From Arthrobacter sp. PGP41 (lineage in GTDB: Bacteria; Actinomycetota; Actinomycetes; Actinomycetales; Micrococcaceae), in assembly GCF_002953935.1 (NCBI RefSeq), contig NZ_CP026514.1, forward strand, positions 1,302,001 to 1,366,000: DNA of 64,000 nt. The letters run 5' to 3'. The first letter of the stretch is position 1. Each line of letters begins with the position of its first letter. Made by a program: the position numbers and the translations under genes. The notes under the pieces are model-generated. The model saw only the letters and a program-made list of their open reading frames with translations. It was not told the DNA's origin and did no database searches. Of the stretch, positions 34,261-42,885 are shown piece after piece.

Positions 34261-34446
34261 ATGACAACAGCACTAATGAGGCCGCGCCGCGGCAAGATCA
34301 TTGGCGGCGTCTGCGCAGCCCTGGCGGCCCGCTTTGGACTCCCGAAATTCCTGGTCCGGCTGGGCTTCGTCATCTTTGGGCTTGTCGGGGTAGGCGAACT
34401 TGCGTACATCGTGCTGTGGATCATCATTCCCAAGGAGCCGGCGTAA
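34261..34446 (+). CDS. PspC domain-containing small membrane protein
   Basis: A 61-aa stand-alone PspC domain: MRPRRGKIIGGVCAALAARF, then a hydrophobic helix FLVRLGFVIFGLVGVGELAY ending VLWIIIPKEPA. PspC proteins act in envelope stress signalling, but the actinobacterial single-domain forms are not characterised. It has its own promoter. It converges on nasB with a 70-bp gap. Confidence 0.9.
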   Translation: MTTALMRPRRGKIIGGVCAALAARFGLPKFLVRLGFVIFGLVGVGELAYIVLWIIIPKEPA

Positions 34447-34516
34447 CCACAGATGGTGGCCGGGGCGGCAGACCCCTCCCGGGGCGTCTGGAGAGCCTCA
34501 ACCACCAGGCCCGGGT

Positions 34517-36079
34517 TCAGGCGGCCGGAACCGCCTGGAAGTGTTTTTCTATGAGCCCCTTGATGTCCTCGTGGCAGCCGCCGCAGCCGGTGCCGGCACG
34601 GGTTGCCTTGGACACCTCTGCCACCGTGGAGCAGCCTTCCTCAACTGCGCCCTGGATGGCCGTTCCGCTGACGCCCGCGCACCGGCATACGGTGCCGGCC
34701 GGATCGGCGGGACCCGTACCGGGCAGCTGGTCCGGGCCGTCAAGGCGCAGCAGCAGGGACCTGTCAGCCGGCAATTCGGCGCTTCGTTCGAACAGCCCCA
34801 CAAGCTCGGCGGCGGTGCGTGGCATTCCTACAGCCACGAGGCCTTCAAGAACGCCGCCGCGGGTGGTCATCTTCACGTAGCGGCCGTGTTCCGGATCCGC
34901 CCACTGGGCAACCTGGAGGCGCGGGCGCCCGTTCACCGCGCCGGCGGACAGTGCTTCCTCATCCCACGGCTCGGCAGAGTTGTCCCCCGCCACGGCCATG
35001 TTCATGCCGCGTGCCTTCAGGACAATGACGCCCGCCTGCTCCGCAGGCAGTTCCGCCAGAACTTCGGCTTCCTCCGGCGTGCCAGCGGCCAGGAGGGTCA
35101 GGTATTCGGCCAGCCACTCGGCCTGCCGCCAGCCCGGCCCCACCAGGCCCGACGGTCCTTTGGCGTTGCGGCAGGATGCGCAGCCCGGGTCCGGGCAGCG
35201 CACCTCTGCGCAGTCGCCGATGGCGAAGATGTGCGGCTCGTGGTGGGCGCGGAGCTTGTGGTCCACCAGGATTCCTGCGGACGTGGAGAGCCCGCAGCCC
35301 TCGGCCAGCTCCGTGCGGGGACGGACACCGCAGGACAGCACCAGGAGGTCGCCGTCGATCGCCGACCCGTCATCCAGCAGCAAAGCGGAGAAACCGCCGT
35401 CGGGCGCGTTGTGCTCCACGCCGGTGGAGCGGGCGTTGCCGGCCATCCGGACGCCGCAGCGGCGTAGGCTGGCAGCCAGGACGGCGCCGCCGCCGCGGTC
35501 GATGTTGCGTCCCAGCGGGTGCGGCCCGTTGTGGACCACGGTGACGGTGGCGCCTTCTTCGGCCGCGGCCAAGGCAGTCTCCAGGCCCAGGACGCCGCCG
35601 CCCAGGACAACCACGCGCTTGCCGCCCGCAACGGCCTGGCGCAGCACGTCGGCATCACGCAGGTCGCGCAGCGCGGTGACGCCTGCCGGAAGGACCGGGC
35701 GGGTGGGATCCGGGTTGATGCCGGTGAGGTTGGGAATGACCGGGCGCGAGCCGGTGGCAAAGACCAGGCGGTCGTAGTGGACTGACGCGCCGTCGGACAG
35801 GATGACCTGTTGCCGGGCCCGGTCCACCCTGCGGACGCGGAGGCCGAGGCGGACGTCCACACCGTCGCCGGCCAGGGCCTCGGCGTCGGCGAGTGCCAGG
35901 GCCTCGGCGGTGGTCCGTCCCACGCCGAGGTCGGCGACGAGCACGCGGTTGTAGGCTGCTTCAGCTTCCTCGCCCACCACCGTCAGGGCCGCCCGGCCGC
36001 TGCGGACCACGGGCAGGAGTTCGTCCACCAGCCGGGCCGCCACCGGACCGAATCCCACAATGACAATTTGCTCGCTCAT
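34517..36079 (-). CDS. nasB: Assimilatory nitrate reductase, FAD/[2Fe-2S] electron-transfer subunit
   Basis: A 520-aa NirB-type flavoprotein that passes electrons from NAD(P)H to NasA. It has FAD motif IVIVGFGPVAARLVDEL, AYNRVLVADL, NAD motif VVVLGGGVLGLETALA, HIFAIGDCAE, and a C-terminal BFD [2Fe-2S] domain (CRCAGVSGTAIQGAVEEG, GCGGCHEDIKG). A separate CPDPGCASC cluster sits mid-protein. It lacks the siroheme domain of NirB. Its ATG overlaps the nasA stop (ATGA), so translation is coupled. It is the last gene of narK-nasA-nasB. Confidence 0.9.
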   Translation of the reverse strand: MSEQIVIVGFGPVAARLVDELLPVVRSGRAALTVVGEEAEAAYNRVLVADLGVGRTTAEALALADAEALAGDGVDVRLGLRVRRVDRARQQVILSDGASVHYDRLVFATGSRPVIPNLTGINPDPTRPVLPAGVTALRDLRDADVLRQAVAGGKRVVVLGGGVLGLETALAAAEEGATVTVVHNGPHPLGRNIDRGGGAVLAASLRRCGVRMAGNARSTGVEHNAPDGGFSALLLDDGSAIDGDLLVLSCGVRPRTELAEGCGLSTSAGILVDHKLRAHHEPHIFAIGDCAEVRCPDPGCASCRNAKGPSGLVGPGWRQAEWLAEYLTLLAAGTPEEAEVLAELPAEQAGVIVLKARGMNMAVAGDNSAEPWDEEALSAGAVNGRPRLQVAQWADPEHGRYVKMTTRGGVLEGLVAVGMPRTAAELVGLFERSAELPADRSLLLRLDGPDQLPGTGPADPAGTVCRCAGVSGTAIQGAVEEGCSTVAEVSKATRAGTGCGGCHEDIKGLIEKHFQAVPAA

Positions 36080-38319
36080 GAGGCCTCCGTCGTTTGAAGC
36101 ACGTTGGTGGAGAGGGGAACGGCCACGGGCCGGACCCACACGGTGTTGAACTTGAATTCGGGCATCCCGGAGATGGGGTCCGTGGCTGCCTCGGTCAGGC
36201 GGTTGGCGCTCTCCAGTTCGGGGAAGTGGAAGGGCAGGAAGACGGTCTCGGGACGGATGGCGTTGCTGAGCCGGGCCCGGCACACCACCTCGCCGCGCTC
36301 ATTGGCCACCGACACGGGCGTGCCCTCGGTGATGCCCATGGATGCTGCGGCTGCCGGATGGATCTGCACCTCTGCCTCCGGCTGCGCTGCCAGCAGCTCC
36401 GGCACCCGCCGGGTCTGCGTGCCGGACTGGTAGTGCTCCAGGAGGCGGCCCGTGATCAGGGTCATGGTCTTGGCGGTTGCGTCCCCTGCAGGGGGCGCAG
36501 CAGGAGTACGACGGCGGCGCGGCGTTACCGGGACCATCACGGCTTTGCCGTCAGCGTGCGCGAATGCGTCCTGGAACAGGCGCGGCGTCCCGGTGCTGCC
36601 GGCGGGGTAGGGCCAGTAGGCGGCTTCCCCGCGGTCCAGCATGGCGTAGTCGATGCCCGAGTAGTCGGCCAGCCCGCCGGCGGAGGCCAGGCGGAGTTCC
36701 TCGAAGACGGTTTCGGGGTCTTCGCTGTAGGTGGACGGTGCGTCCAGCGCCTCGGCCAGCCGCGCCATGATCCAGAGTTCGCTGCGGGCACCAGGCGGGG
36801 GAGCAAGGGCGCGGCGGCGGCGCAGCACCCGCCCTTCGAGGTTGGTCAGGGTGCCTTCCTCTTCCGCCCACTGGAGCACCGGGAGGATGAGGTCCGCCTC
36901 GGCTGCGGTCTCGGACATAAAGAAATCGCAGACCATCAGGAAGTCCAGGCTGCGGAGCCCCTGGATCACCGCGTTCGCGTCGGGGGAAGCCACTGCGATA
37001 TTGGAGGCATGGACGAAAAGGCAACGGACGCCGTCGGGCTTTCCCAGTGACTGAAGCAGCTGGACGGCGGGCAGGCCGGGGCCGGGAATCAGCTCCTCGG
37101 GAACGCCCCATACGCCGGCTACGTGGGCGCGGGCGGCTGGGTCGGTGATCTTGCGGTAGCCGGGGAGCTGGTCCGCCTTCTGGCCATGTTCGCGGCCGCC
37201 CTGGCCGTTGCCCTGGCCGGTGAGGGTGCCGTAGCCGCTGCGGGCGGAACCGGGAAGGCCCAGCAGGAGGCTCAGGTTGATGGCCGCCGTTGCGGTATCG
37301 GTGCCGTCCACGTGCTGTTCCACGCCGCGGCCGGTGAGGATGTAGCTGCCGCCCTGGCGGGCTCCGGCGGCGAGACGGCGGGCAGTTTCCCGAATGAGTT
37401 CGGCCGGGACGCCGGTGAGGGACTGGACGCGTTCGGGCCAGAAGGAATTGACGCTGCGGGCTACGGCACTGTAGCCGGAGGTGCGTTCCCCGACGTAGGA
37501 AGTGTCCACCAGGTTCTCGTGGATGACCACGTGGGAGATGCCCAGGAGGAGGGCCAGGTCGGTGCCCGGCAGGGGCTGCAGGTGGAGGCCTCCGCCGTCG
37601 GCCGTGAAGGCAGCCGTGGCGGAGCGGCGGGGATCGACCACGATCAGCCCGCCGGCGTCGCGCGTTCCCTTGAGGTGCTGCACAAAGGGAGGCATGGTCT
37701 CGGCAACATTCGAGCCCAGCATCAAAATGGTGCTGGCACTGTCCAGGGCTTCCAGCGGGAACGGCAGGCCGCGGTCAACACCGAAGGCCCGCATCCCGGC
37801 GGCCGCGGCGGAGGACATGCAGAAGCGGCCGTTGTAATCGATCCTCGACGTGCCCAGGGCAAGCCGGGCGAACTTGCCGAGCATGTAGGCCTTTTCGTTG
37901 GTCAGGCCGCCGCCGCCGAAAACGCCGACGGCGTCAGCTCCGTAGCGTGCGCGGGCATCCTTTACCGCGGCGACCGCAACGTCCAGGGCGTGCTCCCAGC
38001 TGATCGGACGGTGGACGCCGTCGGGACCCTTCAGCAGCGGCTCGGTGATCCGCCCGGCGTGGTTCAGGAGGCTGGGGGAAGTCCAGCCCTTGCGGCAGAG
38101 GCCACCGCGGTTGGTGGGGAAATCCCGGCCCTGGACTGTGAGCGGCACGTGGGTGGGCACCTTGGGCGTCGCTTCAATAACCGGCCGTTCCGCTGCGGGT
38201 GGTGCGGACACGGGGACTGGCCCCGGCTGGGAAGCCGGGGCCAGGCCCGTTGGAGACGTGAGCGTCATTGCGCACTGCAGGGCGCAGTAAGGGCAGTGCG
38301 TGTCGGCGCTTGTGGTCAT
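36076..38319 (-). CDS. nasA: Assimilatory nitrate reductase, molybdopterin catalytic subunit
   Basis: Reduces nitrate to nitrite in the cytoplasm. The 747-aa protein has the N-terminal [4Fe-4S] ligands CPYCALQC and GGLCRKGW, then Mo-bisMGD domains (GVFGGGGLTNEKAY, GSNVAETMPPF, LTGRGVEQHVDG, GYGTLTGQGNGQGGREHGQK) and a C-terminal dinucleotide-binding domain (LITGRLLEHYQSGTQTRR). It lacks the extra C-terminal [2Fe-2S] domain of enterobacterial NasA, matching the presence of NasB. An 80-residue Pro/Ala insert follows the Cys cluster. ATG 38319 is one base after the narK stop. Confidence 0.93.
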   Translation of the reverse strand: MTTSADTHCPYCALQCAMTLTSPTGLAPASQPGPVPVSAPPAAERPVIEATPKVPTHVPLTVQGRDFPTNRGGLCRKGWTSPSLLNHAGRITEPLLKGPDGVHRPISWEHALDVAVAAVKDARARYGADAVGVFGGGGLTNEKAYMLGKFARLALGTSRIDYNGRFCMSSAAAAGMRAFGVDRGLPFPLEALDSASTILMLGSNVAETMPPFVQHLKGTRDAGGLIVVDPRRSATAAFTADGGGLHLQPLPGTDLALLLGISHVVIHENLVDTSYVGERTSGYSAVARSVNSFWPERVQSLTGVPAELIRETARRLAAGARQGGSYILTGRGVEQHVDGTDTATAAINLSLLLGLPGSARSGYGTLTGQGNGQGGREHGQKADQLPGYRKITDPAARAHVAGVWGVPEELIPGPGLPAVQLLQSLGKPDGVRCLFVHASNIAVASPDANAVIQGLRSLDFLMVCDFFMSETAAEADLILPVLQWAEEEGTLTNLEGRVLRRRRALAPPPGARSELWIMARLAEALDAPSTYSEDPETVFEELRLASAGGLADYSGIDYAMLDRGEAAYWPYPAGSTGTPRLFQDAFAHADGKAVMVPVTPRRRRTPAAPPAGDATAKTMTLITGRLLEHYQSGTQTRRVPELLAAQPEAEVQIHPAAAASMGITEGTPVSVANERGEVVCRARLSNAIRPETVFLPFHFPELESANRLTEAATDPISGMPEFKFNTVWVRPVAVPLSTNVLQTTEAS

Positions 38320-38320
38320 G

Positions 38321-39781
38321 TTAGACGTGTCCCATCGCGTTCCGGTTGGCGTTGCGGATGTAGCAGGCCCAGCAGACAACCAGCATCAGGACATACGTTC
38401 CGACGAAGCCGTAGAAAGCGGGTGTGTAGGAGCCGCTGGCGGAGTTCGACGCGTTGAGCACCTGGGGGATCACGAAACCGCCATAGGCGCCGATGGCTGA
38501 GATGAGGCCAAGGGCCGAGGAAGCCAGGCGCTGGGTGGCTACGGAGCTGGCGCCGTTCCGTGCTGCCCGGCTGGAGGTGGCGAAGATGACCGGGATCATC
38601 CGGTAAGTGGCGCCGTTTCCGAAGCCGCTGGCGGTGAAGAGCATCAGGAAGAGGGCGAGGAAGAGCCAGAAACTCTTCAGCGGCAGGGTCCAGATCATGG
38701 TCAGGGTGATCACGGCCATGGAAGCGAATGCCGCGATGGTCATGCGGGCGCCGCCCATCCGGTCAGCCATCCGTCCGCCGTAGGGCCGGGCCAGGGAACC
38801 CACCAGGGGGCCGAGGAAGGCGAGGGACAGTGCCACGGTCCCCACTCCGATGGAGGAGAAAGCCGGGAAGTAGTCCTTGATGAGCTTGGGGAAGACACCG
38901 GCGAATCCGATGAACGAACCGAAGGTGCCGATGTACAGCAGTGCCATGATCCACAGGTGCGGTTCCTTCAGCGCTGCGATCGAACCGGCTACGTCACCCT
39001 TGGCGCTGGTGAGGTTGTCCATGTATTTGAAGGCGCCGAACGCGGCGATCAGGATGAAGGGGACCCACATCCACCCGGCCATGGGCAGGTTGACGCTGCC
39101 GACGGCGAGCATTGTGATCACAATGGGGACGGCGAGCTGTGCCACGGCGGCACCCATGTTGCCGCCCGCAGCGTTCAGGCCCAGGGCCCAGCCCTTTTCA
39201 CGGGCCGGGTAGAAGAAGGTGATGTTGGCCATGGAGCTGGCAAAGTTGCCGCCGCCGAAGCCCGCCAGGGCTGCCACGAGGAGCATGACGCCGAAGGGGG
39301 TTTCCGGGTTGGCCACGCAGAGCCCGAGGCCGATGGCGGGGATCAGGAGCAGCAGGGCGGACACGATGGTCCAGTTGCGGCCGCCGAAGCGGGGAACCAT
39401 GAAGGTGTAGGGGATGCGGAGGGTTGCGCCCACCAGGCTGGGCATGGAGATGAGCCAGAAAATCTCGGAGGTGGAGAAGTTGAAGCCGACGGCGGGCAGT
39501 TGGACCACCACGATGGACCAGAGCTGCCATACGACGAAGCCGAGGAACTCGGCGAAGATGGACCAGTTGAGGTTGCGGCGGGCAATGGTGCGGCCGGCGG
39601 TTTCCCACTGCTCCTTGTTCTCGGCATCCCAGTTGGCGATCCAGCGGCCGGGGCGGAATTCAAGGGCGGGGGAGTCTGTGGTGCGGGTGGTGCCGGGCTG
39701 TGCGCTGGCGGCTGCGGAACCTTGTACGTCGAGATCAAGGGAATTGCCGGTGCCGGCATCAGCGGTGCGATCAACAGTCAC
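38321..39781 (-). CDS. narK: Nitrate/nitrite transporter, NarK family (MFS)
   Basis: A 12-helix MFS importer of 486 aa. It has the NarK signatures AGFGGGNFASSMANITFFYP and GNMGAAVAQL in the first half, and FTASGFGNGATYRMIPVIF plus ASSVATQRLASSALGLISA in the second. The 60-residue polar N-terminus is cytoplasmic. It starts at GTG 39781 after GGAGGT. As the first gene of narK-nasA-nasB it supplies nitrate. A GAAAC-type promoter is upstream. Confidence 0.95.
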   Translation of the reverse strand: MTVDRTADAGTGNSLDLDVQGSAAASAQPGTTRTTDSPALEFRPGRWIANWDAENKEQWETAGRTIARRNLNWSIFAEFLGFVVWQLWSIVVVQLPAVGFNFSTSEIFWLISMPSLVGATLRIPYTFMVPRFGGRNWTIVSALLLLIPAIGLGLCVANPETPFGVMLLVAALAGFGGGNFASSMANITFFYPAREKGWALGLNAAGGNMGAAVAQLAVPIVITMLAVGSVNLPMAGWMWVPFILIAAFGAFKYMDNLTSAKGDVAGSIAALKEPHLWIMALLYIGTFGSFIGFAGVFPKLIKDYFPAFSSIGVGTVALSLAFLGPLVGSLARPYGGRMADRMGGARMTIAAFASMAVITLTMIWTLPLKSFWLFLALFLMLFTASGFGNGATYRMIPVIFATSSRAARNGASSVATQRLASSALGLISAIGAYGGFVIPQVLNASNSASGSYTPAFYGFVGTYVLMLVVCWACYIRNANRNAMGHV

Positions 39782-39813
39782 GGTGTACCTCCTTCGGGGG
39801 ATGTTGTTCCTCC

Positions 39814-39867
39814 AAGGTAAAGAAGCCGCGTTTCACGGACCGACGATGTTTGTTAACGCGCTGTGAC
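39814..39867 (-). promoter_or_regulatory. Candidate GlnR/NnaR-activated narK promoter
   Basis: On the minus strand, GTCAC (39863-39867, an exact GTnAC), TTAAC (39852-39856), a poor site (39841-39845) and GAAAC (39830-39834) are in 11-bp phase. Ten nt after GAAAC comes TACCTT (39814-39819) as the -10 box. The geometry matches nirB. Confidence 0.55.
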
Positions 39868-39945
39868 ATTTGCCTATCGGCACGTTTGGGCGGGCGTGAG
39901 GAGGCGTGAGGGGCAAATGTGAGACAACCCGGATTGTCCGCATGT

Positions 39946-39985
39946 TGGACGTTTCGTCCATCAAATGGAACCCGGGAACTAATAT
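39946..39985 (+). promoter_or_regulatory. Inverted repeat and -10-like box before the MHS transporter
   Basis: TGGACG-TTT-CGTCCA (39946-39960) is a perfect 6-bp inverted repeat. TAATAT (39980-39985) could be a -10 element; no good -35 is seen, which would suit an activator-dependent promoter. The gene starts 73 bp further on. Confidence 0.35.
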
Positions 39986-40058
39986 TGAGCCCTAGTTAAA
40001 CGCACGAGGGCTGCCGGGCTGACCATGTCCGGCAGGTCTCTCCTGAAAGGGTCTCCAT

Positions 40059-41471
40059 ATGTCATCAACCGGTATCTCAACGGAGCCCGGTTCGCTAAAA
40101 CCGGTCAACTCCAAGGGCAAGGTGATTTTTGCCAGCCTCATTGGAACCACGATTGAGTTTTACGACTTCTACATCTACGCGACGGCATCCGTGCTGGTCT
40201 TCCCCAAGCTGTTCTTCCCGAACGCCACGGATATCAACGCGCTCCTGAGCTCCTTCGCCATCTTCGGGGTGGCGTTCATCGCACGCCCTGTCGGCTCAGT
40301 GCTTTTTGGCCACTTCGGTGACAAATTCGGGCGCAAGGGGACCCTGGTGGCTTCCCTGCTCACCATGGGCATCGCGACCTTCCTTATCGGCCTGCTTCCC
40401 ACCGCGTCACTGCCCGGCTGGGCCATCCTGGCGCCCCTCATGCTGGTGGTGCTCCGCTTCGCCCAGGGCCTGGCCCTCGGCGGCGAATGGTCGGGCGCTG
40501 CCCTGCTGGCCACCGAGAATGCGCCCAAGGGCAAGCGGGCCGTGTACGGAACGTTCCCGCAGCTGGGCGCTCCCATCGGCTTCATCCTGGCCAACCTGCT
40601 CTTCATCTGGCTCAACTTCGCCCTGCCCCCGGAGGCGTTCCTCGCCTGGGGCTGGCGGGTTCCGTTCCTGCTCAGTGCGATCCTGGTCATCGTTGGCCTC
40701 TACGTCCGGCTGAAGCTCGTTGAAAGCCTTTCGTTCCAGAAGGTCCTGAACGAGGACAAGGTGGCCAAGGTTCCGTTCTTCGCCACTTTCAAGAGCCACT
40801 GGCGTCCGGTCCTCGCCGGCACCTTCATCATGTTTGCCACGTACGTGCTGTTCTATGTCATGACATCCTTCACGCTGACTTACGGCACGAAGCCTGCCAC
40901 GGTTGAGGCTGCCAAGGCGGCCGCGGAGAAGGCCGGCAAGCCGATGTCTGCGGCCGAAGTGGCCAACTTCGTCCCCGGCCTCGGCATTCCACGGGGCGAC
41001 TTCCTCTGGATGCTGATCCTCGGCGTTGTGTTCTTCGGCATCTTCACCCTCGTCTCGGGTCCGCTGGCCGAAAAGTGGGGCCGCCGGAAGTTCCTGCTCG
41101 GCGTGACCGCCGGAATCTTCGTGTTCGGAATTTTCTGGTTCACCATGTTCGGGCCCGGTACGGCGGCCGCGATCGTCGGCCTGATCGTCGGCTTCACGCT
41201 CATGGGCCTGACCTTCGGTCCCATGGCAGCCATCCTCCCGGAACTCTTCCCGGCCAACGTCCGGTACACCGGTTCCGCTGTCGCCTACAACCTTTCCAGT
41301 GTCATTGGTGCGGCGCCGGCGTCGTTCATCGCCATTGCCCTGTGGCAGGCGGCCGGGGGAAGCACCTGGCTGGTTGGCCTGTACATGGCGGCCGCGGCGG
41401 TGCTCACCTTCATCGCGTTGTGGATGACGCGCGAGACGAAGAACACCGACTACGAGAACAACGTGGCCTAG
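40059..41471 (+). CDS. MFS transporter, metabolite:H+ symporter (MHS) family
   Basis: A 12-helix importer of 470 aa. It has the MHS signatures GTTIEFYDFYIYATAS, GHFGDKFGRKGT and RFAQGLALGGEWSGAALLA, and the second-half loop LAEKWGRRKFLLG. MHS proteins take up small organic acids, betaines or shikimate; the substrate here is not clear. A 35-residue helical insert rich in Ala/Lys (EAAKAAAEKAGKPM) lies in a mid-protein loop. AAAGGG precedes the ATG. It is divergent from narK but lacks the GAAAC-type promoter. Confidence 0.9.
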   Translation: MSSTGISTEPGSLKPVNSKGKVIFASLIGTTIEFYDFYIYATASVLVFPKLFFPNATDINALLSSFAIFGVAFIARPVGSVLFGHFGDKFGRKGTLVASLLTMGIATFLIGLLPTASLPGWAILAPLMLVVLRFAQGLALGGEWSGAALLATENAPKGKRAVYGTFPQLGAPIGFILANLLFIWLNFALPPEAFLAWGWRVPFLLSAILVIVGLYVRLKLVESLSFQKVLNEDKVAKVPFFATFKSHWRPVLAGTFIMFATYVLFYVMTSFTLTYGTKPATVEAAKAAAEKAGKPMSAAEVANFVPGLGIPRGDFLWMLILGVVFFGIFTLVSGPLAEKWGRRKFLLGVTAGIFVFGIFWFTMFGPGTAAAIVGLIVGFTLMGLTFGPMAAILPELFPANVRYTGSAVAYNLSSVIGAAPASFIAIALWQAAGGSTWLVGLYMAAAAVLTFIALWMTRETKNTDYENNVA

Positions 41472-41510
41472 CAGCACGCCCACTGCGTTCCAGCCCGGTC
41501 CGGGGCTGCG

Positions 41511-41556
41511 GTGCCCGGCATGTTCCCCTCACCAGGGGAATGTGCCGGGCACTTTC
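41511..41556 (+). terminator. Rho-independent terminator after the MHS transporter
   Basis: GTGCCCGGCATGTTCCCCT (41511-41529) pairs with AGGGGAATGTGCCGGGCAC along 19 bp with two wobbles, followed by TTTCG. Confidence 0.85.
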
Positions 41557-41654
41557 GTGTCCGGGGGAGGAGCGCGTGCCAGGGAATGGGCTAACCCAGG
41601 CAAGGTACCAGCCCGGGGAAGGTACGACGGCGGCGCGTCAGTCCGTCCGTAAGG

Positions 41655-42386
41655 TCACCGGGCGTAGCGCGCCACGAAGTTCCGCAGGATTTTCATGGGT
41701 TCGGTGGCAGTGAACTGCCGGGCGCTCTCCATCAGCTCTTCGGCGGACTCCGGCGGGAAATATCCCGCGTGCCGGTAAATGTCGATCCGGGTGCACAGGC
41801 CTTCGGCATCCAGCTCCGGATGGAACTGTGTGGCATAGAGGTTTTCCCGGATCCGGAACATGTGCACCGGGCAGGCCGCGGAGCGGGCCAGCAGGACGGC
41901 ATGCGGCGGCAGGGCGGTGCACGCTTCCTTATGGCCGGTGAAAGCCGTGAACGTCGGGGAGAGCCCCGCCAGCAACGGGTCCTCAAGCCCGGCCTCCGTC
42001 AGCTCGATCTCCACCCCGCCCAGCGGCTCGCCGTAGGTCCTGTCGATCACGGCCCCCTGGTGCCGCCCCAGCGTGCCCACTCCGTAGCAGGCCCCCAGGA
42101 ACGGGAAGTCGCGTGCCACCAACTCGTCCAGGAGCCCTGAAAGCTCGCGCTCCACCCGGTGCTGGACGGATGATTTCATTTCCGGGGGATCGCTCGAGGT
42201 AAAGGGGCTGCCGCCAACAATCACCCCCGAGTAGCTGGAAAGGTCCAGGCGCGGCAGCGGCGCAGCCTCCAGGCGTACCCTCCGCAGCTCCCGCGGCTCC
42301 AGTCCGCCGTAGCGAAGGTAGGCGGCGTACTCGTCCTCGGCGGCGGCATCCTCCGCCCGCGAGGCCAGGAGCAGGAAAGGCAACAT
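41655..42386 (-). CDS. Class I glutamine amidotransferase-like protein
   Basis: A 243-aa stand-alone GATase domain of the GMP-synthase-like group. The nucleophile is in FLGACYGVG, and the His/Glu pair in YATQFHPELD. The partner and true substrate are unknown; relatives include gamma-glutamyl amide hydrolases and uncharacterised actinobacterial proteins. It is followed by no obvious operon partner; the SnoaL-like gene lies 46 bp upstream on the same strand. Confidence 0.87.
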   Translation of the reverse strand: MLPFLLLASRAEDAAAEDEYAAYLRYGGLEPRELRRVRLEAAPLPRLDLSSYSGVIVGGSPFTSSDPPEMKSSVQHRVERELSGLLDELVARDFPFLGACYGVGTLGRHQGAVIDRTYGEPLGGVEIELTEAGLEDPLLAGLSPTFTAFTGHKEACTALPPHAVLLARSAACPVHMFRIRENLYATQFHPELDAEGLCTRIDIYRHAGYFPPESAEELMESARQFTATEPMKILRNFVARYAR

Positions 42387-42432
42387 CTGCTAAGTGTGCC
42401 GGTGGGGACACCGGCCTGTCAGCAAGGCGTCC

Positions 42433-42870
42433 TCAGCTGGCGGGCTGGGTAAGGGAGCGGCGCGACTGCGGCCGCGCGGCGGGATCCGCGTGCCGGTGCA
42501 CGAGCTTCCAGTAGCCTTCCTCGCGCCGGAAGATGCTGGTGACCCGGAGTGCGAATTCCTCCGCGGCGGCGGCACCGTCCAGGCGTGCCCGGAAATGTTC
42601 GGTCTCCACGAGGTAGGCGGTGTCCCGGGCGGTGTAGGAGGAGATGGTGTCGAATCCGAGCATCTGCCCGTCCTGGAACTGCCGGGCAGCCTGGTCCAGC
42701 CGGGCCTCAACCTGCGCCCAGCCGCGGGCTATGCCGCCGAACGGGTTGGCCAGGGTGACGTCGTCGAGCCGCGAATAGAGTTCCTTGATGGGGCCGGGGT
42801 TGCCCTGCGTGATTTCGGGGACGGCAAGGTGGTAGCGGTCCACTTCTTCCTGGAAGCTGGGTGCGAGCAT
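42433..42870 (-). CDS. SnoaL/NTF2-like protein
   Basis: A 145-aa small alpha+beta barrel protein (NTF2 superfamily, DUF4440/SnoaL-like): YHLAVPEITQGNPGPIKELY, then VTLANPFGGIARGW, and FALRVTSIFRREEGYWKLVH. Function ranges from ligand binding to isomerase activity in this fold, so none is assigned. It lies 15 bp after the acyl-CoA carboxylase alpha gene. Confidence 0.8.
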   Translation of the reverse strand: MLAPSFQEEVDRYHLAVPEITQGNPGPIKELYSRLDDVTLANPFGGIARGWAQVEARLDQAARQFQDGQMLGFDTISSYTARDTAYLVETEHFRARLDGAAAAEEFALRVTSIFRREEGYWKLVHRHADPAARPQSRRSLTQPAS

Positions 42871-42885
42871 GGGTGCCTCCGGCGC

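Noticed and set aside
39980..39985. MHS transporter as part of the GAAAC nitrogen regulon
   Set aside because: TAATAT has no GAAAC-like pentamer 10 nt upstream.
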